A stretch of 64,000 bases of DNA from Amycolatopsis thermophila (GTDB lineage Bacteria; Actinomycetota; Actinomycetes; Mycobacteriales; Pseudonocardiaceae), in NCBI RefSeq assembly GCF_030814215.1, contig NZ_JAUSUT010000001.1, positions 3,596,001 through 3,660,000 on the forward strand, given 5' to 3'. The position numbers and the translations under genes are program-made. The notes under the pieces were generated by a model, which saw only the letters and a program-made list of their open reading frames with translations, had not been told where the DNA came from and searched no databases. Shown here piece after piece: positions 17,301 through 27,015 of this stretch (positions within the stretch are counted from its first letter, which is position 1; each line of letters starts with the position of its first letter).

Positions 17301-18059
17301 CTACCCGAACGACCGCACCGAAACCCCGGCCTCCACCAGCGCGGCCCGCACCCGGCGGCCGATCTCCACCGCGCCCGGGGTGTCCCCGTGCAGGCAGATC
17401 GACTCCGGCGAGACCTTCACCTCGGAGCCGTCGGCCGCGACAACCACACCCTCGGTCGCCATCCGCACGCAGCGCCGCACGACTTCGTCCGGGTCGTGGA
17501 TCACGGCTCCCGGCTCCCGGCGGGAAACCAGTGTCCCGGACGGGGTGTAGGCCCGGTCGGCGAACGCCTCGCGCACCGGTCGCAGCCCGGCGGCCTCCGC
17601 CTGCCGCAGCCACTCCGACCCCGGCAACCCCAGCACCGGCAGCGACGGATCGAACAGCCGCACCGCCTCGACCACCGCCGCGGCCTGCTCGGCGTGGTGC
17701 ACGATCGCGTTGTACAGGGCACCGTGCGGCTTCACGTACGCCACCCGCGTCCCGGCCGCGCGCGCGAACGCGTTCAGCGCCCCGATCTGGTACAGCACGT
17801 CGTCCACCAGCTCGGCGGGCGCCACGTCCATGAACCGCCGCCCGAAACCGGCCAGGTCCCGGTAAGCCACCTGCGCCCCGACGGTCACACCCCGCGCGGC
17901 AGCCGCGGCCGTCACCCGGCGCAGCACGCTCGGATCGCCCGCGTGGAACCCACAGGCGACGTTGGCGCTGGACACGATCTCCAGCAGCGCGTCGTCCTCC
18001 GTGAGGTGCCAGACCCCGAATCCTTCGCCCAGGTCCGCGTTCAGGTCCACCCCGGTCAC
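17301..18059 (-). CDS. pxpA: 5-oxoprolinase subunit A (LamB/YcsF family)
   Basis: 252 aa. [13 protein letters not shown] (residues 5-17), [22 protein letters not shown] and [10 protein letters not shown] are the LamB/YcsF signature segments. PxpA works with PxpB and PxpC to hydrolyse 5-oxoproline to glutamate using ATP. No pxpB/C is present here. The GTG start overlaps the cobN stop (GTGA at 18056-18059), so it is translated as the last gene of the cobN transcript. Confidence 0.88.
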   Translation of the reverse strand: MTGVDLNADLGEGFGVWHLTEDDALLEIVSSANVACGFHAGDPSVLRRVTAAAAARGVTVGAQVAYRDLAGFGRRFMDVAPAELVDDVLYQIGALNAFARAAGTRVAYVKPHGALYNAIVHHAEQAAAVVEAVRLFDPSLPVLGLPGSEWLRQAEAAGLRPVREAFADRAYTPSGTLVSRREPGAVIHDPDEVVRRCVRMATEGVVVAADGSEVKVSPESICLHGDTPGAVEIGRRVRAALVEAGVSVRSFG

Positions 18060-21000
18060 TCGCCCTCCAGCTCACCCTCGGTCCGCAGGTACACCTCGCG
18101 CAACTGCCCCAGCAGCTCCGGATCCGGCTCCGCCCACAGGCCGCGGTCGGCGGCCTCGGTGAGCCGCTCGATGATGCCGCGCAACGCCCACGGGTTGGCC
18201 TTGGCGAGGAACTCCTGGTTCTGCTGGTCGAGGACGTACGACTGGGACAGCTTTTCGTACATCCAATCCTGCACGACCCCGGCGGTGGCGTCGAAGCCGA
18301 ACAGGTAGTCCACGGTGGCCGCCAGCTCGAAGGCGCCCTTGTAGCCGTGCTTGCGCATCGCGGCGATCCAGCGCGGGTTGACCACCCGCGCCCGGAACAC
18401 CCGCGCCGTCTCCTCCGACAGCGACCGCGTCCGCACCGAGTCCGGGCTCGTCGAATCGCCCACGTAGGACGCCGGGGCCTCACCGGTCAGCGACCGGGTG
18501 AACGCGATCATCCCGCCGTGGTACTGGAAGTAGTCGTCCGAGTCGGCGATGTCGTGTTCACGCGTGTCGCTGTTCTTCGCCGCGACCTCGATGCGCCGGT
18601 ACGCGTTCTCCATGTCCGGCCGGGCCTCGACACCGTCCAGGCCCCGCCCGTACGCGTACCCGCCCCACGTCGCGTAGACCTCGGCCAGATCGGCGTCGTC
18701 GCGCCAGTTCCCGGAGTCCAGCAGGGGCAGGATCCCCGCCCCGTACGCGCCCGGCTTCGACCCGAAGATCCGCGTGGTGGCACGGCGTTCGTCCCCGTGC
18801 GCGGCCAGATCCGCCTGCACGTGGGCGCGCACGAAGTTCTCCGAGGCGGGCTCGTCCAGCGACGCGACCAGCCGCACCGCGTCGTCCAGCAGGGCCACCA
18901 CGTGCGGGAACGCGTCCCGGAAGAACCCGCTGATCCGCACCGTGACATCGATCCGCGGCCGCCCCAGCTCGGCGAGCGGGACCGGTTCCAGCCCCGTCAC
19001 CCGCCGGGACGCGTCGTCCCACACCGGCTGGACGCCCAGCAGCGCCAGCACCTCGGCCGCGTCGTCGCCGGACGTGCGCATCGCCGAGGTGCCCCACACC
19101 GAGAGCCCGACGGACTTCGGCCACTCGCCGGTGTCCTCGCGGTAGCGGCGCAGCAGCGACTCCGCCAGCGCCTGCCCGGTCTCCCACGCCAGCCGGCTCG
19201 GGATCGCCTTCGGGTCCACGGTGTAGAAGTTGCGCCCGGTCGGCAGCACGTTGACCAGCCCGCGCAGCGGCGACCCGCTCGGCCCGGCGGCGATGTAACC
19301 GCCGTCCAGAGCGTGCAGGACCGCGTCGATCTCCGCCGCGGTCCCGGCCAGCCGCGGCACGATCTCGGTGGCGGCGAACCTCAGCACCCGCGCGACCTCC
19401 GGATCGGAGGCCACCTCCGCGACCGCCGCCGGAGACCAGTCCCGCTTCTCCATCGCTTCGACCAGGGCGCGCGCCGCGGCCTCGATCGCGTCCACTTCGG
19501 ACGTCGGCGCGCCCTCGACGAGCCCCAGAGCCGATCGCAGCCCGGGCACCGCACCGGCCTGGCCGCCCCACATCTGCTGCGCGCGCAGCATGGCCAGCAC
19601 CAGGTTCACCCGCGCCTCGCCGGCCGGCGCGGCACCGAGGATGTGCAGGCCGTCCCGGATCTGCGCGTCCTTGACCTCGCACAACCAGCCGTCGATGTGC
19701 AGCAGGAAGTCGTCGAACTCGGCGTCGTGCGGGCGCTCCGACACGCCGAGGTCGTGGTCCAGCTTCGCGGCCTGGATCAGGGTCCAGATCTGGGCGCGGA
19801 TCGCGGGCAGCTTCGCCGGGTCCATCGCCGCGATGTTGGCGTGCTCGTCGAGCAGTTGCTCCAGCCGGGCCAGGTCGCCGTAGCTCTCCGCGCGCGCCAT
19901 CGGCGGGATCAGGTGGTCGACGATCGTGGCGTGCGCGCGGCGCTTGGCCTGCGCGCCCTCGCCGGGATCGTTGATCAGGAACGGGTAGATCAGCGGCAGG
20001 TTCCCCAGCACCGCGTCCGGACCGCAGGACGCGGACAGCCCGGCGTTCTTGCCCGGCAGCCATTCCAGCGACCCGTGCTTGCCGAGGTGCACGACGGCGT
20101 GGGCGCCGAACTCCTCCTCGATCCAGCGGTAGCAGGCGAGGTAGTGGTGGCTCGGCGGCAGGTCCGGGTTGTGGTAGATCGCCACCGGGTTCTCGCCGAA
20201 CCCGCGCGGCGGCTGGATCATGAGCACGATGTTGCCCGCCCGCAAGGAGGCCAGCACGATGTCACCGTCCGGATTGGACGAGGTGTCGACGTACAGCTCA
20301 CCGGGCGGCGGGCCCCAGTGCTCCTCGATGTCCGCACGCAGGTCCTCGGGCAGCGCGGCGAACCACTCGCGATACCGCGCGGCGGGCACGCGGATCGGGT
20401 TGCCGGACAGCTGCTCCTCGGTCAGCCACTCCGGGTCCTGACCACCCGCGGCGATCAGGGCGTGGATCAGCGCGTCGCCGTCCGGCTGGCCGGTGCCGGT
20501 CGGCTCGACGCCGGGGAACGGCTCGTCGCCCAGGTCGTAGCCCTGCGCGCGCATCCGGCGCAGCAGTTCGATCGCCGACGCCGGGGTGTCCAGTCCGACC
20601 GCGTTGCCGACGCGCGAGTGCTTGGTCGGGTACGCCGACAGCATCAGCACGATCTTGCGCTCGGACGGCGGGGTGTGCCGCAGGCGGGCGTGCGCGAGGG
20701 CGATGCGCGCGACCCGTGCGGCGCGTTCGGGGTCCGGCACGTAGTGCGGCAGCCCGTCGTCGTCGATCTCCTTGAACGAGAACGGCACGGTGATCAGGCG
20801 GCCGTCGAACTCCGGCACCGCCATCTGGTTGCCGGCGTCCAGCGGCGACAGGCCGTCGTCGTTGTCCTCCCAGGTGGCGCGGTCGCTGGTCAGGCACAGC
20901 GCCTGCAGCGTCGGCACGTCCAGCGCGGCCAGTTCGGCGACGTCCCACGCCTCATCGTCACCACCGGCGCCGACCTCGGATGGACGGGTGCCGCCCGCGG

Positions 21001-21646
21001 CGAGCACGGTGACCAGCAGCGCGTCGGCCTTGCGCAGCTCGGCCATCATCTCCGGCTCGCGCGAGCGCAGCGACGCGCAGTAGATCGGCAGGGCCTGCCC
21101 GCCCGCGTCCTCGACCGCCTCGGCCAGCGCCTCGACGAACCGCGTGTTCCCGGACAGGTGGTGCGCGCGGTAGTAGAGGATCGCCACCACCGGGCCTCGG
21201 GAGTTCACCGCGCGGCGTCCTTGCCGGTCCAGCACACCCCACGCGGGCTGCTCGGCGGGCGGCTCGAACCCGTCGCCGGTGAGCAGCAGCGTGTCGGACA
21301 GGAACCGGTGCAGCTGGGTGAGGTTGGCGGGGCCGCCCTGCGCGAGGTAGGCGTGGGCCTCGGTCGCGATGCCCGCCGGAACGGTGGACAACGCCATCAG
21401 CTCCGCGTCCGGGGTCTGCTCGCCGCCGAGGACCACCACGTGCTTCCCGCTGGCCCGGACGGTGTCCAGGCCCTCCTGCCACGTCCGGGCCGATCCCAGG
21501 ATGCGGACCACCACGACGTCGGCGTCCGCCAGCAGGCCGGGCAGCTCGGCGAGGTCGAGCCGGGCCGGGTTGGCCAGGGTGAAGCCGGCCTCGCTGGTGC
21601 GGGCGCTGAGCAGGTCCGTGTCCGAAGTGGACAGCAGCAGGATCAC
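18056..21646 (-). CDS. cobN: Cobaltochelatase large subunit CobN
   Basis: 1196 aa, usual CobN size. Start GTG 21646 has an ideal AGGAGG six bases upstream; an ATG at 21670 would put that site inside the gene. Conserved CobN/magnesium chelatase H-subunit blocks: [69 protein letters not shown]. Inserts cobalt into hydrogenobyrinic acid diamide with ATPase partners. The partner here is probably the ChlI/ChlD fusion at 34812. Followed by coupled pxpA; preceded by an XRE gene 49 bp upstream. Confidence 0.97.
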   Translation of the reverse strand: MILLLSTSDTDLLSARTSEAGFTLANPARLDLAELPGLLADADVVVVRILGSARTWQEGLDTVRASGKHVVVLGGEQTPDAELMALSTVPAGIATEAHAYLAQGGPANLTQLHRFLSDTLLLTGDGFEPPAEQPAWGVLDRQGRRAVNSRGPVVAILYYRAHHLSGNTRFVEALAEAVEDAGGQALPIYCASLRSREPEMMAELRKADALLVTVLAAGGTRPSEVGAGGDDEAWDVAELAALDVPTLQALCLTSDRATWEDNDDGLSPLDAGNQMAVPEFDGRLITVPFSFKEIDDDGLPHYVPDPERAARVARIALAHARLRHTPPSERKIVLMLSAYPTKHSRVGNAVGLDTPASAIELLRRMRAQGYDLGDEPFPGVEPTGTGQPDGDALIHALIAAGGQDPEWLTEEQLSGNPIRVPAARYREWFAALPEDLRADIEEHWGPPPGELYVDTSSNPDGDIVLASLRAGNIVLMIQPPRGFGENPVAIYHNPDLPPSHHYLACYRWIEEEFGAHAVVHLGKHGSLEWLPGKNAGLSASCGPDAVLGNLPLIYPFLINDPGEGAQAKRRAHATIVDHLIPPMARAESYGDLARLEQLLDEHANIAAMDPAKLPAIRAQIWTLIQAAKLDHDLGVSERPHDAEFDDFLLHIDGWLCEVKDAQIRDGLHILGAAPAGEARVNLVLAMLRAQQMWGGQAGAVPGLRSALGLVEGAPTSEVDAIEAAARALVEAMEKRDWSPAAVAEVASDPEVARVLRFAATEIVPRLAGTAAEIDAVLHALDGGYIAAGPSGSPLRGLVNVLPTGRNFYTVDPKAIPSRLAWETGQALAESLLRRYREDTGEWPKSVGLSVWGTSAMRTSGDDAAEVLALLGVQPVWDDASRRVTGLEPVPLAELGRPRIDVTVRISGFFRDAFPHVVALLDDAVRLVASLDEPASENFVRAHVQADLAAHGDERRATTRIFGSKPGAYGAGILPLLDSGNWRDDADLAEVYATWGGYAYGRGLDGVEARPDMENAYRRIEVAAKNSDTREHDIADSDDYFQYHGGMIAFTRSLTGEAPASYVGDSTSPDSVRTRSLSEETARVFRARVVNPRWIAAMRKHGYKGAFELAATVDYLFGFDATAGVVQDWMYEKLSQSYVLDQQNQEFLAKANPWALRGIIERLTEAADRGLWAEPDPELLGQLREVYLRTEGELEGE

Positions 21647-21695
21647 GCGGGTACCTCCTAGGTCACCCAACCCTGTCCGGTGACCGGGCCCGTCG

Positions 21696-21935
21696 TCAAG
21701 CCGTCCGTTCCTCCCGGCCGAGGCGGGGGAAGGGTTGCGTGGAGAAGATCACCTCGACGGGCACCTCGAAGTACTCGGCGATGCGCAGCGCGAGGTACAG
21801 GCTCGGGCTGTACTCGCCGCGCTCGAGGTAGCCGATCGTCTGGTAGTGCACCCCGACCGCCTCGGCCAGCTGCCGCCGCGAGATGCCGCGCTCGGCGCGC
21901 AGCATCGCGATGCGGTTGTAGATCGACTCACTCAT
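21696..21935 (-). CDS. XRE-family helix-turn-helix regulator (YozG-type)
   Basis: 79 aa. Compact HTH: NRIAMLRAERGISRRQLAEA, VGVHYQTIGYLERGEYSPSL, then LALRIAEYFEVPVEVIF. Single-domain Cro/C1-type regulators like this often govern an adjacent ABC-2 transporter. ATG overlaps the permease stop (ATGA at 21932-21935). Candidate target: the palindrome at 23724-23743 ahead of the ABC genes. Confidence 0.9.
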   Translation of the reverse strand: MSESIYNRIAMLRAERGISRRQLAEAVGVHYQTIGYLERGEYSPSLYLALRIAEYFEVPVEVIFSTQPFPRLGREERTA

Positions 21936-22777
21936 CCCGGAACCCGCTGTAGTGCCTTCTCCCGCCGGGCGGCCACGGACGAACCGGACTCGCGCCGGGC
22001 CATCCTACGCAGGACGACCGGAGCCAGGACCAGGCCGGCGACCGCCCACGCGCCGAGCACGCCCACCGTCTCCCAGGTCCGCCACGAACCGTCGATCTCG
22101 ACCGCCGCCATCGCGTCCGGCAGGAACGCCGAGCGCATCCCCAGCCCCAGCCAGTACAGCGGGAACACCTGCGCAAGACCCCGCACCCACTCCGGCAGCG
22201 CGTTGATCGGGTAGAAGATGCCCGACGTGCCGACCAGCGCCATCACCGGCAGCATCACCACGCCCGTGGTTCGCGGGTTCTCGAACAGCGACCCGAACAC
22301 CGCGCCGATCGGCAGCGTGGCCACCAACCCGAGCACCAGCACCCACACCAGGGTCACCCAGGTCATGGCGCTTACCTGGAGCCCGTCGAACAGGAACAGC
22401 CCCGGCGCGATCAGCAGCACGATTCCCGCGATGGTCATGCCGGAGATCAGGACGATCTTGCCGACGAGGTAGCCGCCCATGCCGTGCGGCAGCGCCTTCG
22501 CGCGCAGCAGCGTGCCGTCCTCGCGCTCGAGCGTGAGCTGCTGCATCGTGTTCACCATCGCGTTGAACCCGATGCTCGCGCCGATCAGGCTGGGCAGTGT
22601 CATCGAACCGCGCGAGAACGTGGTGCCCGGGATCACCGAGCCCTTCATCAGGGTCATCACGACCAGGAACACGACCGTGGGGAAGAAGTAGCCCCACAGG
22701 TCCTGCACGGTGCTGAAGCTGTGCCGCAGCTCGATCAGGCCGCGCTGGAAGCCGGTGCGCAGAGCGGTGGTGGTCAT
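21932..22777 (-). CDS. ABC-2 type transporter permease
   Basis: 281 aa from ATG 22777, overlapping the ATPase stop by 4 bp. Six predicted membrane spans: FFPTVVFLVVMTLMK, LIGASIGFNAMV, VLISGMTIAGIVLLIAPGLF, WVTLVWVLVLGLVATLP, GVVMLPVMALVGTSGIFYPI and VLGAWAVAGLVLAPVVL. The GIFYPINALPEW segment is typical of drug/lipid-exporting ABC-2 permeases. Works with the next-door ATPase; cargo unknown. Confidence 0.9.
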   Translation of the reverse strand: MTTTALRTGFQRGLIELRHSFSTVQDLWGYFFPTVVFLVVMTLMKGSVIPGTTFSRGSMTLPSLIGASIGFNAMVNTMQQLTLEREDGTLLRAKALPHGMGGYLVGKIVLISGMTIAGIVLLIAPGLFLFDGLQVSAMTWVTLVWVLVLGLVATLPIGAVFGSLFENPRTTGVVMLPVMALVGTSGIFYPINALPEWVRGLAQVFPLYWLGLGMRSAFLPDAMAAVEIDGSWRTWETVGVLGAWAVAGLVLAPVVLRRMARRESGSSVAARREKALQRVPG

Positions 22778-23688
22778 CGGACACCTCCCTCGAACTTGCG
22801 CAGCAGCGCCATGTAGGTGTCCTCCAGGCTCGCCCGGCGCACCTCCAGGTCCTCGATCTCCTCGCCGTACTGGGCGAACAGCTCGCGCACGTACCTGGTC
22901 GCCCCGGTGGTCGCGTGCACGTAGCGCTGCCCGTCGCGGGTCCAGCGCACCTCGGCGCCGGTGGACATCTCCCGGCTGAGCGCCTCGGCCGAGCCGTTCG
23001 CGATGATCGTGCCGCCCGCGAGGATGAGGATCCGGTCGGCGAGCTTCTCGGCCTCGTCGAGGTCGTGCGTGGTGAGCAGGATCGTGGTGTCGGACTCGTC
23101 GGCCAGCCGGTGCACCAGGTCGTGGAACTCGCGGCGCGCCTCCGGGTCGAACCCGGCGGTCGGCTCGTCCAGGAACAGCAGCTCGGGGCGCCCGACGATG
23201 CCGATCGCCACGTCCAGCCGGCGCCGCTGACCGCCGGAGAGCTGCCCGACCTTCTTGTGCGCGTGCGGCGTGAGGCCGACCGCGGCGACCAGTTCGTCGA
23301 CGTGCCACGGCCGCCGGTGCTCGGCGTAGTAGGAGCCGAAGTGGGCCAGCAGCTCCCGGACGCGCCACTTGCCGTGGTCGCGCCACGACTGCAGCACGAT
23401 GCCCAGGCGGGAGCGCCAGGTCTCGTCACCGCGGGCCGGGTCGGTGCCGAGCACGCTGACCTCGCCGGCCGAGCGCATCCGGAACCCTTCCAGGATCTCG
23501 ATGGTCGTCGTCTTGCCCGCGCCGTTCGGGCCGAGCAGCGCCAGCACCTCGCCGGGCGCCGCCGTGAACGTGACGCCGTTGAGCACGTCGTTCGTGCCGT
23601 ACCGCATGCGGAGGTCGCGGACGTCCAGCACCGGCCGGGCGCCCGGCGGTCCGGGTGGTCTCGTCGCGACCTGCCTCATCGCTGTCAT
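22774..23688 (-). CDS. ABC transporter ATP-binding protein
   Basis: 304 aa, ATG 23688 with GGGGAGAAG upstream. Walker A GPNGAGKTTTIEIL, Q-loop VLQSW, signature LSGGQRRRLDVAIGIV, Walker B LLFLDEPTAGFDPEARR and H-loop LLTTHDLDEAE. C-terminal DrrA-like extension (VRRASLEDTYMALL). First gene of the ABC ATPase-permease-XRE unit; export of a hydrophobic compound or peptide is likely. Confidence 0.93.
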   Translation of the reverse strand: MTAMRQVATRPPGPPGARPVLDVRDLRMRYGTNDVLNGVTFTAAPGEVLALLGPNGAGKTTTIEILEGFRMRSAGEVSVLGTDPARGDETWRSRLGIVLQSWRDHGKWRVRELLAHFGSYYAEHRRPWHVDELVAAVGLTPHAHKKVGQLSGGQRRRLDVAIGIVGRPELLFLDEPTAGFDPEARREFHDLVHRLADESDTTILLTTHDLDEAEKLADRILILAGGTIIANGSAEALSREMSTGAEVRWTRDGQRYVHATTGATRYVRELFAQYGEEIEDLEVRRASLEDTYMALLRKFEGGVR

Positions 23689-23723
23689 AGGTCTTCTCCC
23701 CAGTGCTATGCCTGTGCGATAGA

Positions 23724-23743
23724 ATGTAGCAGACCTACTACAT
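23724..23743. promoter_or_regulatory. Candidate operator for the ABC/XRE unit
   Basis: ATGTAGCAGACCTACTACAT is a 20-bp near-palindrome (two mismatched pairs) in the intergenic region between the ABC ATPase start (23688, minus) and cobG (23792, plus), the most AT-rich spot nearby. Position suits the XRE regulator encoded two genes downstream, and might also affect cobG. Confidence 0.5.
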
Positions 23744-23791
23744 ATGACCCAAGTCCTACTTCGGGATCTTGGCGCCGTTTACAGTGAGCGC

Positions 23792-24838
23792 ATGGCTCTC
23801 CCCGCACGTGTCCGCGCCGATGCGTGCCCGGGTGTGTTCGCCACGCACGACGCCGCCGACGGCGCCCTCGCCCGGGTGCGGCTGCCCGGCGGACGGCTGA
23901 GCGCCGCGCAGGCCGGTGTGCTGGCTTCCTGCGCCGAGGACCTGGGCGACGGCTCGGTCCACCTGACCTCGCGGGGCAACATCCAGCTCCGCGGCCTGGC
24001 CCCGGACACCGGCGAGCTGGTCGCGCGGCTGTCGTCGGCCGGGCTGCTGCCCGCGCCGTCGCACGAGCGGGTGCGCAACTACCTCGCCTCGCCGCTCAGC
24101 GGGCTCAGCGGCGGGCTGCTCGACGTGCGGGAGACGGTGTTCGAGCTGGACCGCGCGGTCTGCGCGCGGCCCGAACTGGCCGGGTTGCCGGGCCGGTTCC
24201 TGTTCGCGCTGGACGACGGCCGGGGCGACGTCGCGGGCGAGGACGCCGACGTGTGCTGGCGGGCGGTGGACTCGTCGGTGGGTGCGGTGCTGCTCGCGGG
24301 CCGGGATACCGGCGAGCGGGTGCCCATCGGCGAGGCCGTCGACGTGCTCGTGCGGAAGGCGTTGTGGTTCCTCGAGGTTCGGGGCGGTGCGTGGCGGGTC
24401 CGTGAGCTCGACCTGCCCGCGGGGCCGCGCTTGCCCACATCGCCGGGAGTGCCGATCGGGCCGTTCACGCGGGACGACGGGCTGACCGGTGTGTGCGGGG
24501 CGCCGGTGCTGGGGCAGCTGCCCGCGGCGGATCTGCGGGCACTGGGGGAGATCGTCGTGACGCCGTGGCGGTCGGTCGTCGTGCCGCTCGGCACCGAGGC
24601 GCCGGGGCTGGTGACCGATCCGGACGCGCCGGGACTGGGCGTCAGCGCGTGCATCGGGCGGCCGGGCTGCGCGAAGTCGCTCGCCGACGTCCGCGCCGAC
24701 GCGCGAGCGGTGATGAGCCGCGTGCCCGCCGGCGTGCGGATGCACTTCTCCGGGTGCGAGCGGCGGTGCGGGCGCCCGCACGAACCGCACGTGGACATGC
24801 TCGCGGGCAGCGAGGAATACCAGAAGGGAATGCCGTGA
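23792..24838 (+). CDS. cobG: Precorrin-3B synthase CobG
   Basis: 348 aa. Nitrite/sulfite-reductase ferredoxin-like half domains; TSRGNIQLRGL is the siroheme/4Fe-4S reductase motif, and the iron-sulfur cysteines are in SACIGRPGCAKS and HFSGCERRCGRPH. CobG uses O2 to hydroxylate precorrin-3A and form the gamma-lactone, so its presence marks the aerobic route. Start ATG 23792; an ATG at 23744 lies in the operator and adds no conserved sequence. Stop overlaps cobH start (GTGA). Confidence 0.93.
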   Translation: MALPARVRADACPGVFATHDAADGALARVRLPGGRLSAAQAGVLASCAEDLGDGSVHLTSRGNIQLRGLAPDTGELVARLSSAGLLPAPSHERVRNYLASPLSGLSGGLLDVRETVFELDRAVCARPELAGLPGRFLFALDDGRGDVAGEDADVCWRAVDSSVGAVLLAGRDTGERVPIGEAVDVLVRKALWFLEVRGGAWRVRELDLPAGPRLPTSPGVPIGPFTRDDGLTGVCGAPVLGQLPAADLRALGEIVVTPWRSVVVPLGTEAPGLVTDPDAPGLGVSACIGRPGCAKSLADVRADARAVMSRVPAGVRMHFSGCERRCGRPHEPHVDMLAGSEEYQKGMP

Positions 24839-25458
24839 TCGACTACATCCGCGACGGGGCGGAGATCTACCGCCACTCGTTCGCCACGATCCGCGAGGAG
24901 GCCGACCTGGCGATCCTGCCGGAGGACCTCGAGCCGGTCGCGGTCCGCATGATCCACTCGTGCGGGATGGTCGACCTGGTCGACGACCTGGCCTACTCGC
25001 TGGACCTGGTCGACTCGGCGCGGGCCGCGCTGCGCGACGGCGCGCCGGTGCTGTGCGACGCGCAGATGATCGCCAGCGGCGTGACCCAGAAGCGGCTGCC
25101 CGCGTCGAACGAGATCCTGTGCACGCTCTCCGACGAGCGCGTGCCGGCGCTGGCCGAGCGGATGGGCACGACGCGGTCGGCGGCGGCGCTGGAACTGTGG
25201 CGGGACAAGCTGGCCGGCTCGGTGGTGGCGATCGGCAACGCGCCGACCGCGCTGTTCCGGCTGCTGGAGATGCTGGCGGAGGGCGCCGGGGTGCCGGCCG
25301 CGATCATCGGGGTGCCGGTCGGGTTCGTCGGCGCCGCCGAGTCCAAGGAGGAACTGGTCAAGCGCGCGCCCGCGCCGTACCTGGTGGTGCACGGGCGGCG
25401 CGGTGGCAGTGCCATGGCCGTGTCCGCGGTCAACGCGCTCGCGAGCGAGGTCGAATGA
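24835..25458 (+). CDS. cobH: Precorrin-8X methylmutase CobH
   Basis: 207 aa, GTG start overlapping the cobG stop. IYRHSFATIREEADL, RMIHSCGMVDL (the His that protonates the ring) and the GVPVGFVGAAESKEEL loop are conserved CobH/CbiC features. Moves the C11 methyl to C12 giving hydrogenobyrinic acid. Overlaps cobIJ by ATGA, so CobG-H-IJ are made in step. Confidence 0.95.
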   Translation: MIDYIRDGAEIYRHSFATIREEADLAILPEDLEPVAVRMIHSCGMVDLVDDLAYSLDLVDSARAALRDGAPVLCDAQMIASGVTQKRLPASNEILCTLSDERVPALAERMGTTRSAAALELWRDKLAGSVVAIGNAPTALFRLLEMLAEGAGVPAAIIGVPVGFVGAAESKEELVKRAPAPYLVVHGRRGGSAMAVSAVNALASEVE

Positions 25459-26945
25459 AGACGGGCAAGCTCTGGGGCGTCGGACTCGGCCCGGGGGACC
25501 CGGAGCTGATGACGGTCAAGGCGGCGCGGCTGATCGGCGAGGCGGACGTGATCGCCTACCACTGCGCCCGGCACGGGCGCAGCATCGCGCGGTCGGTGGC
25601 CGAACCGTACCTGCGCGAGGGCCAGATCGAGGAACGGCTCATGTACCCGGTGACGACCGAGGGCACCGACCACCCGGGCGGGTACGAGGGCGCGATCGCC
25701 GAGTTCTACGAGCTGAGCGCGAAACGGCTCGCCGAGCACCTGGACGCCGGACGCGACGTCGTGCTGCTGTGCGAGGGCGACCCGTTCTTCTTCGGCTCGT
25801 ACATGTACATGCACGAGCGGTTGACCGACCGGTACGAGGCCGAGGCGGTGCCCGGGGTGACGTCGGTGTCGGCGGCCTCGGCGGTGCTGGGCAAGCCGTT
25901 GGTGCAGCGGGACGAGGTGCTGACGGTGCTGCCGGGGACACTGCCCGCGCCGGAACTCGCGCGGCGGCTCGCGGACACGCAGGCCGCGGCCGTGATGAAG
26001 CTGGGCCGCACGTTCTCGTCGGTGCGCGAGGCGCTGGCCGAGTCGGGGCGGCTGGACGAGGCCTACTACGTCGAGCGGGCGACCTGGTCGAACCAGCGGG
26101 TGGAGCCGTTCGCTTCGGTCGATCCGTCGACGGTGCCCTACTTCTCGCTCGCGCTGGTGCCGAGCCCGGCGTATGCGTCGCGGAAGGAGCCCGCCGCTGT
26201 CGAGCAGGCCGCCCCGTCGGATGGCGGCGAGGTGGTGGTCGTCGGGCTCGGGCCGGCGGGACCGGAGTGGCTGACGCCCGAGGCGTCTTCGGCATTGGCC
26301 GAGGCGGAGCACATCGTCGGGTACGGGCCCTACGTGGCGAAGGTTCCGCAGCGGGCGGGGCAGGTGCGGCACGCGTCGGGGAACCGGGTCGAGGCCGACC
26401 GGGCGCGGCACGCTCTGGAGCTGGCCGCATCCGGTGCGCGGGTGGCGGTGGTGTCGTCCGGGGATCCCGGGGTGTTCGCGATGGCGTCCGCGGTTCTGGA
26501 GCAGGCGGCCCAGCTGGAGGAGCCCGTGCCGGTGCGGGTGATCCCCGGCGTGACGGCGGCTTCGGCGGCGGCGGCGCGCGCCGGGGCGCCGCTGGGGCAC
26601 GACTACTGCGTGCTGTCGTTGTCGGACCGGCTGAAGCCGTGGGACGTCATCGCGCGCCGGCTCGAGGCGGCCGGGGCCGCGGATCTGGTGGTGGCCCTGT
26701 ACAACCCGGCTTCGAAGACGCGGACTTCGCAGCTGGCGCAGGCGCGCGAAATTCTGGTGCGGCACCGTCCCGTGGAGACGCCGGTCGTGGTGGCGCGCGA
26801 TGTCGGCGGTCCGGAGGAGTCGGTGCTGGTGACGACTCTCGGGGAGTTCGATCCCGCTGCGGTCGATATGCGGTGCCTGGTGATCGTGGGGTCGTCGCGT
26901 ACGCGGGTGGATCACGGGTTCGTCTGGACGCCCCGGTCGTATTGA
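25455..26945 (+). CDS. cobIJ: Fused precorrin-2 C20- / precorrin-3B C17-methyltransferase CobIJ
   Basis: 496 aa, two SAM-dependent tetrapyrrole methylase domains. Domain 1 (CobI, residues 1-250): GVGLGPGDPELMTVKA, CEGDPFFFGSYMYMHERL. Domain 2 (CobJ, from about 260): VVVGLGPAGPEWLTPEA, SSGDPGVFAMAS, VIPGVTAASAAAARAGAPL. The fusion is known from mycobacteria and other actinobacteria. Both methylations flank the CobG step, which suits the coupled translation with cobG and cobH. Ends before a strong terminator. Confidence 0.95.
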   Translation: MKTGKLWGVGLGPGDPELMTVKAARLIGEADVIAYHCARHGRSIARSVAEPYLREGQIEERLMYPVTTEGTDHPGGYEGAIAEFYELSAKRLAEHLDAGRDVVLLCEGDPFFFGSYMYMHERLTDRYEAEAVPGVTSVSAASAVLGKPLVQRDEVLTVLPGTLPAPELARRLADTQAAAVMKLGRTFSSVREALAESGRLDEAYYVERATWSNQRVEPFASVDPSTVPYFSLALVPSPAYASRKEPAAVEQAAPSDGGEVVVVGLGPAGPEWLTPEASSALAEAEHIVGYGPYVAKVPQRAGQVRHASGNRVEADRARHALELAASGARVAVVSSGDPGVFAMASAVLEQAAQLEEPVPVRVIPGVTAASAAAARAGAPLGHDYCVLSLSDRLKPWDVIARRLEAAGAADLVVALYNPASKTRTSQLAQAREILVRHRPVETPVVVARDVGGPEESVLVTTLGEFDPAAVDMRCLVIVGSSRTRVDHGFVWTPRSY

Positions 26946-26986
26946 GCCGCCGCCCCGGCCGGCGGTTGGTGGTGGTGTCCGCAGCG

Positions 26987-27012
26987 AAAACCCCCGCCGT
27001 GGCGGGGGTTTT
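26987..27012. terminator. Bidirectional intrinsic terminator
   Basis: A perfect 12-bp stem AAAACCCCCGCC / GGCGGGGGTTTT with a 2-base loop. A-run on one side and T-run on the other let it work for both converging genes, cobIJ (ends 26945) and the arabinosyltransferase (ends 27016). Confidence 0.92.
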
Positions 27013-27015
27013 CAC

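Noticed and set aside
18347-21661. Very long open frame on the plus strand opposite cobN (and a similar one opposite gltB at 50388-54956)
   Set aside because: Arg/His/Pro/Gln-rich antisense shadows caused by high third-position GC. The true genes on the minus strand have full family motifs.
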